From NCBI GenBank assembly GCA_017398685.1, contig JAFQFH010000082.1, positions 1 through 46,361 of the forward strand: a stretch of DNA of 46,361 nucleotides, written 5' to 3'. Positions 7,448 through 16,583 of this stretch are shown one piece after another. The position numbers and the translations under genes were made by a program. This stretch comes from Oscillospiraceae bacterium (GTDB lineage Bacteria > Bacillota > Clostridia > Oscillospirales > Oscillospiraceae). Within the stretch, counting starts at the first letter, position 1. Each line of letters opens with the position of its first letter. The notes beneath the pieces are model-generated. The model had not been told where the DNA came from and searched no databases. It worked only from the letters and a program-made list of their open reading frames with translations.

Positions 7448-10366
7448 ATGCTTAAATTAAAGGATATCAAAAAAGACTATGTTGCCGGTGATTCTCTTGT
7501 GCACGCCCTCAAGGGGGTAAGTCTGGAGTTTCGCAAGAACGAGTTTGTAGCCATTCTTGGCCACTCCGGCTGCGGTAAGACCACTCTTTTGAACATAATC
7601 GGCGGTCTTGACCAATATACCTCCGGTGACCTTGTGATAAACGGACGCTCCACCAAAAACTTTAAGGACGGGGATTGGGACGTATACAGAAACCACTCCA
7701 TCGGCTTTGTTTTCCAGTCCTACAACCTTATCCCGCACCAGAGTGTTTTGTCCAATGTTGAGCTTGCCCTGACCCTCTCCGGTGTTTCCCGCTCGGAGCG
7801 CAGGAGAAGAGCCAAGGATGCGCTTGAAAAGGTAGGTCTGGGCGACCAGCTCCACAAAAAGCCCAACCAGATGTCCGGCGGCCAGATGCAGCGTGTTGCC
7901 ATAGCCCGCGCCTTGGTCAACGACCCGGACATCCTTCTTGCCGACGAGCCTACCGGCGCACTGGATACCGATACTTCCGTGCAGATAATGGATATCCTTA
8001 AGGAGATATCCCACAACAAGCTCATCATAATGGTCACCCATAACCCGGAGCTTGCAAGTGATTATGCCAGCCGCATAATTCGCCTTAAGGACGGCCTCAT
8101 AACCGATGACAGCATGCCCTATGATTCGGGTATCGAGGAACAGAAAAAGTTCAGGCGCACAAGAAAGCCCTCAATGAGCTTTTTTACAGCCCTTTCTCTT
8201 TCTACCAACAATCTTCTCACCAAAAAGGCCAGAACCCTGCTTACATCCTTTGCAGGCAGTATCGGCATCATTGGTATAGCCCTTATCATGTCCCTTGCCA
8301 ACGGCATACAGATATATATCGACAAGGTGCAGGAAAATACCCTTGCCAGCTACCCCATAACCATCGAGGCGGAGAGCTACGATATGTCCAGTATGATGAG
8401 CTCCATGATGGGTGTACAGGCAGCGGCGGAGGAAAATCAGCACGACAAGGACGCTGTATACTCCAGTACGATTCTGTACGACATGATGAATTCCATGCTC
8501 TCTGCCGACAAGCAGGTGAATAACCTTAAAGCTTTCAAAGCCTTTCTTGAGGACGAGAGCAACGACATAAAAAACCACATAAGCTCGCTCCAGTACTCCT
8601 ACGATCTGGATATGAACATCTACGCTGAGGACGTGGATAGAAATATTGTAAAAACCAATATAACCGAGCTTATGCAAAGCGCCATGAGCCTCACCTTCGG
8701 CGGGGACTACAGCACCTATTTTTCCACCTTTGGTCAGATGTACTCCATGGCTGATGCATGGCAGGAGATGCTGCCTGATGAAAACGGCGACCTGATAAAT
8801 CCGCTTTTGAAGGAGCAGTACGACGTTATTCACGGCAGATGGCCCGAAAAGTTTGACGAGGTCGTGCTGGTGGTGGATAAGAATAACGAGGTTTCCGACC
8901 TTGTGCTCTATGCACTGGGCCTTAAGTCCAACAGCACCCTTGCCGATGATATGCAGGCATTTATGGATCAGGAAAATCTGCGCACTGAGGTGGAGAGCTG
9001 GAGCTACGAGGATGTGTGCAGCAGAACCTTCAAGTATATTTATCCCGCTGATGAATACAGCTATGATCTTGAAAACGGCGAGTTTGTCCATGTCATTGAG
9101 GAAGAGCTGGGCCTGAAGAGCCTTTTCAAGGATGGGCTTGATATCCGTATCGTGGGCATTATCCGCCAGAATGAGGACGCACTCTCCGGTATGATGACAG
9201 GTTCCGTGGGCTACACGCATGCTCTGGTTGAATATGTGGTTTCCCATGCAGCAGAAAAGGACCTTGTAAAGCGTCAGCTGGCCGATCCCAAAATCGACGT
9301 ATTCAACGGCCTGCCCTTTATAGATACCGAGGACGATGCCTTCTCCGACAAAAAGAAGACGGAGGCAGCAAAGGATTACTGTGCCAATGCCACAGAAGAA
9401 CAGCTTGCCGAGCTTTATGTCGAGTATATGTGCATCCCCGAGGACGACTATGTGCAGGAGCTTATTGACGAGGAGCTTGAAGGCACTACCCGCGCGGATA
9501 TAGAGGACATGATACTCGACTATTATCCTGAGTATTCTTCCATGCTTGAGGACATGGACGATGAGACTCTCTTTGAGTACATGGAGAAGATGATAGCCGA
9601 TCAGGTGAAGGATGCCTATGCCGTTGAGATGGAAAAGCTCTACAGCAGCCTCAGTGACAAGAAGCTGGCCAGCGAGTTTGAGCTTTTGTACCTTGAAGAT
9701 GAGGACTATCTCTGGCTCTATGAGCACGCAATGCCCCCGGTATATTCTGAAAGCAATTTCAAGGACAATCTCCAGAAGCTGGGCTATGTGGATCTTGAAA
9801 GCCCCAGCGTCATAAATATCTATGCACCCACCTTTGAGGACAAGGACGTCATAGCCGATGCCATATCTGCCTATAATGACTCGGTGTCCGAGGATGATGA
9901 GATAAGCTACACCGACTATGTGGCAATACTCATGAGCTCAATAACCTCTATCATAAATGCCATAAGCTACGTGCTCATTGCCTTCGTGGCTATTTCACTG
10001 GTTGTTTCGTCCATTATGATAGGCATTATCACCTATATAAGTGTACTTGAGCGCACCAAGGAGATAGGTATACTCCGTGCCATAGGCGCATCCAAAAAGG
10101 ATGTATCCCGCGTGTTCAATGCAGAGACCTTTATTATCGGCCTTGGAGCGGGTCTGATCGGCATAGGAGTTACCCTTGCCCTCAATGTGCCGATAAATAT
10201 AATTGTCCACGATCTTACAGGCATAATGACCCTCAATGCGGAACTGCCCACTGCGGGCGCCGTTAGCCTTGTGGTAATAAGCGTTGTGCTCACCTATATT
10301 GCAGGTCTTATCCCCTCCGGTCTTGCCGCCAAGAAGGATCCTGTTGAGGCGCTCAGAACCGAATAA
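7448..10366 (+). CDS. Fused ABC transporter ATPase-permease (MacB-like layout)
   Basis: About 972 residues. The N-terminal ATPase domain has Walker [10 protein letters not shown] (near residue 38), signature MSGGQMQR and Walker [13 protein letters not shown], like the LolD/MacB/BceA group. A FtsX-type permease follows: first membrane helix near residues 265-287, a very large acidic region of about 530 residues (about 290-820), then three C-terminal helices with the [18 protein letters not shown] motif typical of FtsX proteins. Substrate unknown; such mechanotransmission transporters export peptides, lipoproteins or antibiotics. An open frame to 7364 crosses the tRNA gene. The ATG at 7448 is chosen because the Walker domain begins normally there and AAAGGG/AGGAAG lie upstream. 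It is followed by a strong terminator. Confidence 0.88.
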   Translation: MLKLKDIKKDYVAGDSLVHALKGVSLEFRKNEFVAILGHSGCGKTTLLNIIGGLDQYTSGDLVINGRSTKNFKDGDWDVYRNHSIGFVFQSYNLIPHQSVLSNVELALTLSGVSRSERRRRAKDALEKVGLGDQLHKKPNQMSGGQMQRVAIARALVNDPDILLADEPTGALDTDTSVQIMDILKEISHNKLIIMVTHNPELASDYASRIIRLKDGLITDDSMPYDSGIEEQKKFRRTRKPSMSFFTALSLSTNNLLTKKARTLLTSFAGSIGIIGIALIMSLANGIQIYIDKVQENTLASYPITIEAESYDMSSMMSSMMGVQAAAEENQHDKDAVYSSTILYDMMNSMLSADKQVNNLKAFKAFLEDESNDIKNHISSLQYSYDLDMNIYAEDVDRNIVKTNITELMQSAMSLTFGGDYSTYFSTFGQMYSMADAWQEMLPDENGDLINPLLKEQYDVIHGRWPEKFDEVVLVVDKNNEVSDLVLYALGLKSNSTLADDMQAFMDQENLRTEVESWSYEDVCSRTFKYIYPADEYSYDLENGEFVHVIEEELGLKSLFKDGLDIRIVGIIRQNEDALSGMMTGSVGYTHALVEYVVSHAAEKDLVKRQLADPKIDVFNGLPFIDTEDDAFSDKKKTEAAKDYCANATEEQLAELYVEYMCIPEDDYVQELIDEELEGTTRADIEDMILDYYPEYSSMLEDMDDETLFEYMEKMIADQVKDAYAVEMEKLYSSLSDKKLASEFELLYLEDEDYLWLYEHAMPPVYSESNFKDNLQKLGYVDLESPSVINIYAPTFEDKDVIADAISAYNDSVSEDDEISYTDYVAILMSSITSIINAISYVLIAFVAISLVVSSIMIGIITYISVLERTKEIGILRAIGASKKDVSRVFNAETFIIGLGAGLIGIGVTLALNVPINIIVHDLTGIMTLNAELPTAGAVSLVVISVVLTYIAGLIPSGLAAKKDPVEALRTE

Positions 10367-10374
10367 AAGCATAC

Positions 10375-10416
10375 CGGGGTACCCGTAGCCAACCGCATAG
10401 GGTACCCCGTTTGTTT
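10375..10416 (+). terminator. Terminator after ABC transporter
   Basis: 10-bp stem CGGGGTACCC / GGGTACCCCG with a 15-base loop followed by TTTGTTT, 8 bases after the ABC transporter stop. Confidence 0.9.
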
Positions 10417-10483
10417 AAAAATGACCATTTAAAACACAGAATAAGGGTAAAATGTTTATATAAACTTTGTTTTTGAGGTTTTT

Positions 10484-11212
10484 ATGGAAATACATCAATA
10501 CACTCTCAAAGGAAAAGTAAATAAAACACGCCGGATTGCACTGGTTGCAGACCTTCACGACAGGGACGCAGAACTGCTCCTCATGTCCCTGCGGGCGAGA
10601 CGGCCGGATATCATCGCCATCGCCGGTGACCTGACCAATAACCGGATAAGTGAAGCTGAACAACTGCGGGAAACCCTTTCATCCATGGCAGCTGTAGCTC
10701 CCACCTTTTATTCACTCGGCAACCACGAGTATGATTTTACTGAGAAAAGCGCTCAGATGGTGGCGGAGTGCGGAGTTAAACTGCTGCTTGATGAATATAC
10801 TGACTGGAACGAGCTTTGCATAGGCGGCCTTCGTTCCCGCTCAAAGTACAGACCATTCCCAAAAGGCAGGAGTACGGCAGTACCCCGCCTTGGATGGCTG
10901 GATGAGTATGAAAAACAGCCCGGCTACAAGATACTTTTAAGCCACCATCCCGAGTATTATGAGCCATATCTGAAAGAAAGGAAAATTGACCTTGTGCTCT
11001 CCGGTCATGCCCACGGCGGACAGATGCGGCTTTTTGACCACGGTCTTTTCGCACCGGGCCAGGGCGTGTGGCCCCGATATACCAAGGGACTCCATGACGG
11101 ACGCTTTATTGTCAGCGCGGGCCTTGCCAATACGGAGCCTATGATACCAAGACTCTTCAATCCCACCGAGCTTGTTATAATTGATATTGAAAAAGAAAGT
11201 CCCGCAGTTTGA
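10484..11212 (+). CDS. Calcineurin-like metallophosphoesterase
   Basis: 242 residues with the complete metallophosphoesterase motif series: ADLHD, GDLTNN, GNHEYD, SHHPEY and SGHAHGGQ. These residues coordinate two metal ions. Overall it resembles the YkuE/YaeI group, which hydrolyse lipid-linked or other phosphoesters, but there is no N-terminal membrane anchor, so it is predicted cytoplasmic. The substrate is unknown. GAGG lies 6-10 bases before the ATG. It forms its own unit after the ABC transporter terminator, and its stop codon sits inside a hairpin shared with the convergent pdaB. Confidence 0.88.
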   Translation: MEIHQYTLKGKVNKTRRIALVADLHDRDAELLLMSLRARRPDIIAIAGDLTNNRISEAEQLRETLSSMAAVAPTFYSLGNHEYDFTEKSAQMVAECGVKLLLDEYTDWNELCIGGLRSRSKYRPFPKGRSTAVPRLGWLDEYEKQPGYKILLSHHPEYYEPYLKERKIDLVLSGHAHGGQMRLFDHGLFAPGQGVWPRYTKGLHDGRFIVSAGLANTEPMIPRLFNPTELVIIDIEKESPAV

Positions 11213-11225
11213 TGAAAACTGCGGG
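11201..11225. terminator. Shared hairpin between convergent phosphoesterase and pdaB
   Basis: Perfect 10-bp stem CCCGCAGTTT / AAACTGCGGG with a 5-base loop. The phosphoesterase stop codon is within it. T-rich sequence follows on the minus side (ACTTTCTTTTTC), so it probably ends pdaB; termination on the plus side is weaker. Confidence 0.7.
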
Positions 11226-11231
11226 ATAATC

Positions 11232-11999
11232 TTATACGGGGCATTGTTTCCCCGTGTGGTCAATGGTGTAGTCACCATCCAGAAGTATCTGTGATATGGG
11301 GACTATTGTATAACCCTCCGCCAGAAGCCCCTCGATTATCCCCGGCAGGGCCTGCGGGGTGTTCTCGGCGGCGTTATGGAATAAAACTATACTCCCCGGT
11401 TTTATGTTTTTCAGCACCCGGCTTTTTATTTCCTCAGCGGAGATACCCTTCCAGTCGAGACTGTCCACATCCCATTGCACCGCCGTCATGCCCATGCTGT
11501 TCACAGCATTTATCACATGGTCATCGTATTCCCCGTAGGGGCAGCGGAAAAGGCTGGGTGTAACACCTGTAATGGCGGCTATCTTTTCGTTGCAGCGGCT
11601 GATGTCCGCCACTATTTCGTCCTCTGAGAGCTTTGAAAAGTGCGCGTGGTCTGAGGAGTGGTTCATAATCTCGTTCCCCGCATCGTGCAATGCCTTTACC
11701 GACTCCGGAAACTTATCCACCCAGTCACCCACGAGGAAAAAAGTGGTGTTTACATTGTATTTGTTGAGGATATCAATAAGCATCTGGGTGTCCTCGTTTC
11801 CCCATGCCGCATCGAAGGACAGAGCAACCACCTTGTCATCTCTCTGTACACTGTACACCGGCAGCAGTCTTGTACTGGCGGAGGCGCCGACTATGGCCGG
11901 GTTATTCACCGTCCAGAACATAAGCACTATCACAAGTACAAAGCCAAGGGTGGAAAGCAAGCTCCCGTTTTTTTTGATAATGGCCCTCAGGTCAATCAT
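11232..11999 (-). CDS. pdaB: PdaB-type polysaccharide deacetylase (sporulation)
   Basis: About 255 residues. A single N-terminal membrane helix (near residues 16-33) anchors a NodB-type deacetylase domain outside the membrane. Motif 1 is LSFDAAWG, keeping the first Asp but not the second Asp of the usual TFDDGP; this is also how PdaB proteins look. Motif 2 HSSDHAHF and motif 3 RCPYGEYDD are present. PdaB is needed for late spore stability and probably acts on spore peptidoglycan. Start choice: AAAAGGAG ends at 12008, giving proper spacing to the ATG at 11999, whereas upstream GTG/ATG codons are too close. Confidence 0.85.
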   Translation of the reverse strand: MIDLRAIIKKNGSLLSTLGFVLVIVLMFWTVNNPAIVGASASTRLLPVYSVQRDDKVVALSFDAAWGNEDTQMLIDILNKYNVNTTFFLVGDWVDKFPESVKALHDAGNEIMNHSSDHAHFSKLSEDEIVADISRCNEKIAAITGVTPSLFRCPYGEYDDHVINAVNSMGMTAVQWDVDSLDWKGISAEEIKSRVLKNIKPGSIVLFHNAAENTPQALPGIIEGLLAEGYTIVPISQILLDGDYTIDHTGKQCPV

Positions 12000-12053
12000 G
12001 TTCATCACTCCTTTTGGTACATGGTATGATGAACTATCTTAAGTTATTTGCCG

Positions 12054-12089
12054 AAAAACACACGCGGAAAGCTCGGCTTTCCGCGTGTG
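12054..12089 (-). terminator. Terminator of NimA-like gene
   Basis: 14-bp perfect stem (12059-12072 with 12076-12089) and a 3-base loop, followed on the minus strand by TTTTT. It lies just after the NimA-like stop and upstream of pdaB. Confidence 0.92.
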
Positions 12090-12095
12090 CCATTA

Positions 12096-12590
12096 TTATT
12101 TATTTCTGAGGATTTTAAGCTCTCTGGCTTCTTTTCCTGTAATATGCTCGATTTTCATTTCAAGCATTGTGAGTGCGTCCCACTCCTTATTTATCATACC
12201 ATCCCGCCGTTCCTTTGTGTCATGGGGGACATATTTTTCTGCCAGCTTTCGTATGGCAAAAAGCTTTTGCACCTGATCCTCCATTATGCTTATTCTGCCG
12301 AAAACTATGACGCTTTGATAATGGGTGGTGTACTCCTCAGGAGAGATCTTGTCCTGAGCAATAACGCAGAAGGAAGCTTTGTCGTTTCTCTTTATGGCAT
12401 CTATCTTGTGCCCGGTTTTAGCACAGTGAAAATAAATCCTGTCCCCGTCATACACATAGGATATGGGCAGGGCGTAGGGATAGTCATCGTCCCCGGAAAG
12501 GGCCAGAATGCCTGAAGTTCCGCCATACAGTATCTCTTTTGCCTCAGCTTCTGTTAGAGCCTGTTTGCCGCGCCGCATCTCTCTGAACAT
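12096..12590 (-). CDS. Pyridoxamine 5'-phosphate oxidase-like flavoprotein (NimA-like)
   Basis: 164 residues, the size of NimA/5-nitroimidazole reductase relatives. It contains the flavin-binding split beta-barrel signature: LPISYVYDGDRIYFHCAKTG followed by K-x4-KR and ASFCVIA. These proteins bind FMN or haem; some reduce 5-nitroimidazoles to amines, but most members have no proven substrate. The start is supported by GGAGGTAAC 5 bases upstream. A possible promoter TTGCTG-16-TAAAAT lies in the gap towards hypA. Likely monocistronic, with its own terminator. Confidence 0.82.
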   Translation of the reverse strand: MFREMRRGKQALTEAEAKEILYGGTSGILALSGDDDYPYALPISYVYDGDRIYFHCAKTGHKIDAIKRNDKASFCVIAQDKISPEEYTTHYQSVIVFGRISIMEDQVQKLFAIRKLAEKYVPHDTKERRDGMINKEWDALTMLEMKIEHITGKEARELKILRNK

Positions 12591-12632
12591 ATCGTTACCT
12601 CCACAATTTTATGGCAATATTAAAGCACAGCA

Positions 12633-12662
12633 AAACGGCATGGTCAAGTGACCATGCCGTTT
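12633..12662 (-). terminator. Palindromic terminator after hypA
   Basis: 14-bp perfect stem (AAACGGCATGGTCA with its complement) and a 2-base loop just after the hypA stop on the minus strand; the stem ends in T residues followed by TGCTG. Confidence 0.8.
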
Positions 12663-12669
12663 AAATAAC

Positions 12670-13023
12670 TTACGCTGTTTCAGGGATGTGTATTTCCTTG
12701 ATGTTGAAATCCCTGCCGCTGAGCACTTCCTTTTCAAAGCTGCCGCAGTTGGGACAGTAGCCCTGATTTTCTATGACATTGAATATTTCGTCGCAGTCCT
12801 CGCACTCTGCGAGACCGGGAACTGTCTCAAGTATCAGCTTTGCGTCCTTCAAAAGCGGAATATCCGCTACCACCACCGGGTAAATCTCCTCAAGATACTG
12901 GGGGATGACCAGTGAAAGCTCGCCAACCTGACACACGACTTCTTCAATGCGCTCGATTTTGTTTTCAGCGGCGTAATCCATAAGGGTTTTGCACATGCTC
13001 CTGACTATGCCGATCTCATGCAT
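12670..13023 (-). CDS. hypA: HypA-type nickel metallochaperone
   Basis: 117 residues, standard HypA length. It starts MHEIGI, which supplies the His2-Glu3 nickel site. The zinc ribbon is formed by CEDC and CPNC. HypA delivers nickel to [NiFe]-hydrogenase or urease. Neither enzyme nor any other hyp gene is present in the window. Instead hypA lies 15 bases downstream of a large Fe-S/FAD oxidoreductase and is probably co-transcribed with it. The ribosome binding site is weak (GGTGACGGA), consistent with coupling. Confidence 0.92.
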   Translation of the reverse strand: MHEIGIVRSMCKTLMDYAAENKIERIEEVVCQVGELSLVIPQYLEEIYPVVVADIPLLKDAKLILETVPGLAECEDCDEIFNVIENQGYCPNCGSFEKEVLSGRDFNIKEIHIPETA

Positions 13024-13038
13024 ATTCCGTCACCAGCT

Positions 13039-15720
13039 TTACTTTTTGCCCAGCTTTTTCTTTGCAAGGCGGCCTACGGCGTGAGGTGCGTTGCTCACTG
13101 CGGTCAGAAGGGTGCGGAAGTAGGGAGTGCCAACATTGTCTATGGTCTTTTCAAGCTTGATAGCGTCGAACTTGCAGTGGGTTGTGCATATGCCGCAGCC
13201 AACGCACAGGTCTTCGTCGATGACCACGCAGCCGCAGCCAAGGCAGCGGTCGGCTTCCTTCTTTATCTGCTCCTCGGTGAGAGTGCCGCGCAGATCCTTG
13301 AAGGTCTTCTTTGCTTCGGCAGCGGAGCCGCCTGCGGCCTTCTGTCTGGGAGCGGTGTCAAAGGAGCCGACGGAGATAGCGATGGTGGAGGTATCCAGAG
13401 ACTTGTATTCGCGCTTATCGCGGCCGTAGAACTGGGTCTGACCCTCGTGTACGTAGCGGTGGATGGAGATGGAGCCTTCTTTACCGGCTGCAATTGCATC
13501 AATGGCGAACTTGGGACCGGTTACCACATCGCCGCCTGCGAATACATCGGGAATGGAGGTCTGATAGCTGATATCGGCCACTGCCACGGTGCCGTCGGGG
13601 TTGAGACGGAAGTTTGCAATGCCGGAAAGGTCTATCTTCTGACCGATTGCGGAGATAACGCAGTCCACAGGAATGGTCTCGAACTTGCCGGTGCCAACGG
13701 GCTTTCTGCGGCCCTTTGCATCAGCTTCACCCAGCTCCATAAGCTCGACCTTGAGCTGCTCTGCCTTGCCTTCGCCCAGAATTTCCACGGGAGCGGACAG
13801 GAAGCGGAACTTCACGCCCTCGGCCTCAGCCTCGGCCACTTCTTCTGCATCGGCGGGCATCTCATCTCTGCCGCGGCGGTAGATTATGCTCACGTCCTCA
13901 GCGCCGAGACGGACTGCGGTACGTGCAACGTCGATTGCCACATTGCCGCCGCCGATAACGGCAACAGCCTTACCAACGGAAACTTCCTTGCCCAGATTGA
14001 CGTCTCTCAGGAAATCAACGCCGGTGAGTACGCCGGGGAGATTGTCACCGGTGCAGCCGATGGCAGCGCCCTTGGATGCGCCTATGCCAAGATAGAAGGC
14101 CTTGTAGCCCTCGGCACGAAGCTGGTCAAGAGTCACATCCTTGCCAACCTCGACACCGCACTTGAACTCAACACCCAGTTCCTTGAGAATATCAATCTCA
14201 GCGTTTACAACGTCCTTGTCCAGACGGAAGGAGGGAATGCCCAGAGTCAGCATACCACCAAGCTTCTCTTCCTTTTCAAACACGGTCACAGGATATCCCT
14301 TTACTGCCAGATAGTAAGCGCAGCTCATGCCGGCGGGGCCTGCGCCGATGACGGCGATCTTCTCGGGATAGGGTCTGCCGGTCTGGTTGAGCATCTTGGG
14401 CACGTAGCGGGTCTCGCTGTCCAGATCCTTCTCGGCTATGAACTTCTTTATATCGTCGATTGCCACGGAGGAGTCGATTATGCCACGGGTGCAGGCTTCC
14501 TCACAGGCCTTGTTGCAGATACGTCCGCAAACAGCGGGGAAGGGGTTTTCCTTCTTGATAAGCTCAAGAGCTTCCTTGTAGCGGCCCATGGAGGCAAGCT
14601 TGATATAACCCTGAACGGGGATGTGAGCAGGGCAGGTAGCCTTACAGGGAGCAGTACCGCTTTCCATGACATCTTCTCTGTTGGTGCGGTACTCCACATT
14701 GTAGCTCTTCTTGTCCCAGGGGATAGCTCTGTCAGAGTCATAGGCATCGGAAATGCAGGGATTGTCTATGCAGTTTTTCTGGCCCAGCTTCAGTGCGTTG
14801 GTCTGGCAGTGCTCCACACACTGACCGCAAGCCACACAGTTTTCCTTGTTGACACGGGCAACATAGTTGGAGCGGATAGCATTCTTGGAGCGGAACAGCT
14901 CGGCTATACGCAGGGCGTAGCAGGAGCAGCCGCAGCAGTTGCATATTGCGGTGGCATCCTCAAAGCCGGGAGTCTGGTTGATCTCGTGTACAAGGCCGTT
15001 TTCCTCGGCGCGCTTGAGTATCTCGTACACTTCTTCCTTGGTGATGGCGCGGTGTGCACCGGACTTGACGAAGTTGACGGCATTATCGTTGAGATAGATG
15101 CACATATCATCCTCAAGGTGTCCGCAGCCTTCACCGATAAGGCGGCGGGAGCGGCGGCAGGAGCAGGGGCCTACGGAGAAAGCGAAGGACTTTTCGATAA
15201 GTGTGCTCAGCTCGTCGTAGGATGCAGTGCGGGAGTTATTTTCAACTGCGGTCATAACAGGCATGACGCGCATAAAGCTCATGCCGGCCTTGCCGGAGTT
15301 GAGAGTGGGTACCAGCACTTCAAGTCTGCGGCGGGTGTATTCCTCAAAGCAGGCACCGAGATCAGGATATCTGTCGCACTGCTCACGGTTGGAGAGAATA
15401 CCTTCCATAATGCCGGGTACCCAGATGGGATAGTAGTAGTTGAGGACACCGTCAACCATGCGGCCGCGGACAATACCTGCAACAACCAGCTTGTCGATCT
15501 GCTGCTGAACAAAGGCTACGTCCTTTTTGCAGCGCTTTGCCAGCTCCTCGGGGGTGCGGTCTTTTTCAAGGCGCATGTGCATCATGACTTCGCACATGTC
15601 GTCGTCCACGATGGGGGCGAGGATCCTGTATTCAGGGTCTTTGTAGGTGATGCCGGTGTAGGTGAGAGATTCAAGGCTTATTTTAGTAGCCAGCTTCAGT
15701 ATGTTTGGCCTGTTTGCCAT
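13039..15720 (-). CDS. Multi-cluster Fe-S / FAD pyridine-nucleotide oxidoreductase (GltD-like)
   Basis: 893 residues. Residues 1-180 form a winged-helix-like, cluster-free N-terminal region. Residues 185-270 are Cys-rich (CSC near 186, then CNCCGCSC near 260). A ferredoxin motif CVACGQCVEHC is at about 295. The GltD-like module starts near 355 with CKATCPAHIPVQ and CGRICNKACEEAC, the FAD site GAGPAG near 458 and the NAD(P) site GGGNVAID near 591. It ends with a second ferredoxin domain (CLGCGC, CVGCGICTTHC). Such modules transfer electrons between NAD(P)H and ferredoxin-like partners; the partner is unknown. The start is supported by AAGGGG before 15720; a frame to 15813 has no site. A palindrome lies in its promoter region, and hypA follows. 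Confidence 0.85.
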   Translation of the reverse strand: MANRPNILKLATKISLESLTYTGITYKDPEYRILAPIVDDDMCEVMMHMRLEKDRTPEELAKRCKKDVAFVQQQIDKLVVAGIVRGRMVDGVLNYYYPIWVPGIMEGILSNREQCDRYPDLGACFEEYTRRRLEVLVPTLNSGKAGMSFMRVMPVMTAVENNSRTASYDELSTLIEKSFAFSVGPCSCRRSRRLIGEGCGHLEDDMCIYLNDNAVNFVKSGAHRAITKEEVYEILKRAEENGLVHEINQTPGFEDATAICNCCGCSCYALRIAELFRSKNAIRSNYVARVNKENCVACGQCVEHCQTNALKLGQKNCIDNPCISDAYDSDRAIPWDKKSYNVEYRTNREDVMESGTAPCKATCPAHIPVQGYIKLASMGRYKEALELIKKENPFPAVCGRICNKACEEACTRGIIDSSVAIDDIKKFIAEKDLDSETRYVPKMLNQTGRPYPEKIAVIGAGPAGMSCAYYLAVKGYPVTVFEKEEKLGGMLTLGIPSFRLDKDVVNAEIDILKELGVEFKCGVEVGKDVTLDQLRAEGYKAFYLGIGASKGAAIGCTGDNLPGVLTGVDFLRDVNLGKEVSVGKAVAVIGGGNVAIDVARTAVRLGAEDVSIIYRRGRDEMPADAEEVAEAEAEGVKFRFLSAPVEILGEGKAEQLKVELMELGEADAKGRRKPVGTGKFETIPVDCVISAIGQKIDLSGIANFRLNPDGTVAVADISYQTSIPDVFAGGDVVTGPKFAIDAIAAGKEGSISIHRYVHEGQTQFYGRDKREYKSLDTSTIAISVGSFDTAPRQKAAGGSAAEAKKTFKDLRGTLTEEQIKKEADRCLGCGCVVIDEDLCVGCGICTTHCKFDAIKLEKTIDNVGTPYFRTLLTAVSNAPHAVGRLAKKKLGKK

Positions 15721-15784
15721 GTTTTTACCCCTTTCTTTATGCCAGTGATAACTGTTGTGTCTAGACAAACTGCTTTTACTTGTT

Positions 15785-15813
15785 AAATTATTATTATTGT
15801 GGTTGTACCACAA
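15785..15813 (-). promoter_or_regulatory. Palindromic operator overlapping candidate promoter
   Basis: Perfect inverted repeat TTGTGGT-tgt-ACCACAA at 15797-15813. Read on the minus strand, its outer half supplies a -35-like TTGTGG, followed after 17 bases by TAATTT (15785-15790). This is upstream of the Fe-S/FAD oxidoreductase. The TTGTG...CACAA half-sites resemble Rex or CRP/FNR-type operators, but the spacing does not match the textbook 18-bp Rex site, so the regulator is not named. Confidence 0.55.
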
Positions 15814-15916
15814 GATATTTTACACCAATTCCAGAACTGACGCAAGGATGTAATGAATGTTTTGCGACAAATTTTTGCAGTCAATTTTGTGCATGTACTC
15901 CAAAAACCGGCTCTGC

Positions 15917-15945
15917 TTGATTTTTAAACCGCTAAAATATATAAT
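15917..15945 (+). promoter_or_regulatory. Sigma-A-type promoter of CYTH gene
   Basis: TTGATT (15917-15922), 17-base spacer, TATAAT (15940-15945), 30 bases before the CYTH start. Confidence 0.75.
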
Positions 15946-15974
15946 GACAGCAGCAATATATGGAGCCTGATTTT

Positions 15975-16478
15975 ATGTCTTGTAAGAATGAATTTGAGAT
16001 AGAGCGGAAGTTCCTCATCCGTATGCCTGACATTGAGTATCTTCGCAGCGTAGCTGAGATGTGCCATATTGAGCAGACCTATCTGAAAACCGATGAGAGC
16101 AGTGCAAGGGTGCGAAAGCGGGGCAGGGAAGGAAAATATGTATATACCCATACCGTGAAAAAAAGGCTTTCAGACCTGCGCCGTATTGAGCATGAGCGGG
16201 AGATAGCAGAGGAAGAATATGTCAGACTCCTTTGCTTTGCCGATCCTAAAATGAACGTAATTTTCAAGGACAGATACTGCGTAGATTATATGGGGCAAAT
16301 GCTTGAAATAGATGTTTTTCCCTTTTATCCGGACAGGGCTTTTCTTGAAATAGAGCTTGATGATGAAGCGCAGCGGTTTTTTATTCCGCCCTGGCTTGAG
16401 GTGATAAAGGAAGTTACAGGCGACAGACGCTACACCAACGCTGCCCTTGCCGTAGATATACCCTATGACCCAATCTGA
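15975..16478 (+). CDS. CYTH domain protein (triphosphatase family)
   Basis: 167 residues, one complete CYTH fold. The hallmark EIERKFLI is at residues 7-14, followed by basic and acidic strands (ARVRKRG, EHEREI, EIDVFPFYPDRAFLEIEL) that line the triphosphate tunnel. The family hydrolyses inorganic triphosphate or related substrates in a metal-dependent way. A GGAG at 15962-15965 sits 9 bases before the ATG at 15975, so that start is preferred to an in-frame ATG at 15960. It is monocistronic with its own promoter and terminator. Confidence 0.87.
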   Translation: MSCKNEFEIERKFLIRMPDIEYLRSVAEMCHIEQTYLKTDESSARVRKRGREGKYVYTHTVKKRLSDLRRIEHEREIAEEEYVRLLCFADPKMNVIFKDRYCVDYMGQMLEIDVFPFYPDRAFLEIELDDEAQRFFIPPWLEVIKEVTGDRRYTNAALAVDIPYDPI

Positions 16479-16485
16479 GCTGGAA

Positions 16486-16532
16486 ACTTTTATGGATTCT
16501 CAGCGTCAGAATTTCCATGAAAGTGTTTTTTT
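16486..16532 (+). terminator. Terminator after CYTH gene
   Basis: Interrupted stem of about 15 bp (ACTTTTATGGA with TCCATGAAAGT) followed by a run of seven T. Confidence 0.75.
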
Positions 16533-16583
16533 GACTTTTGCCTTGCCGCAAAAACTGCTTTGCGGCGGAAAGGAGCAGATTAT

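Noticed and set aside
8171-9727. Long minus-strand open frame inside the ABC transporter
   Set aside because: Antisense shadow with no family motif; the plus strand clearly encodes the FtsX-like region.
13018-15786. A 922-codon open frame on the plus strand over the oxidoreductase
   Set aside because: It is antisense to a well-supported Fe-S/FAD gene; its peptide has no family character and no ribosome binding site. The frame is open because of codon bias in the real gene.
15797-15813. Calling the palindrome a Rex operator outright
   Set aside because: Spacing (7-3-7, 17 bp) does not equal the usual 18-bp Rex consensus, and no regulator gene is adjacent.
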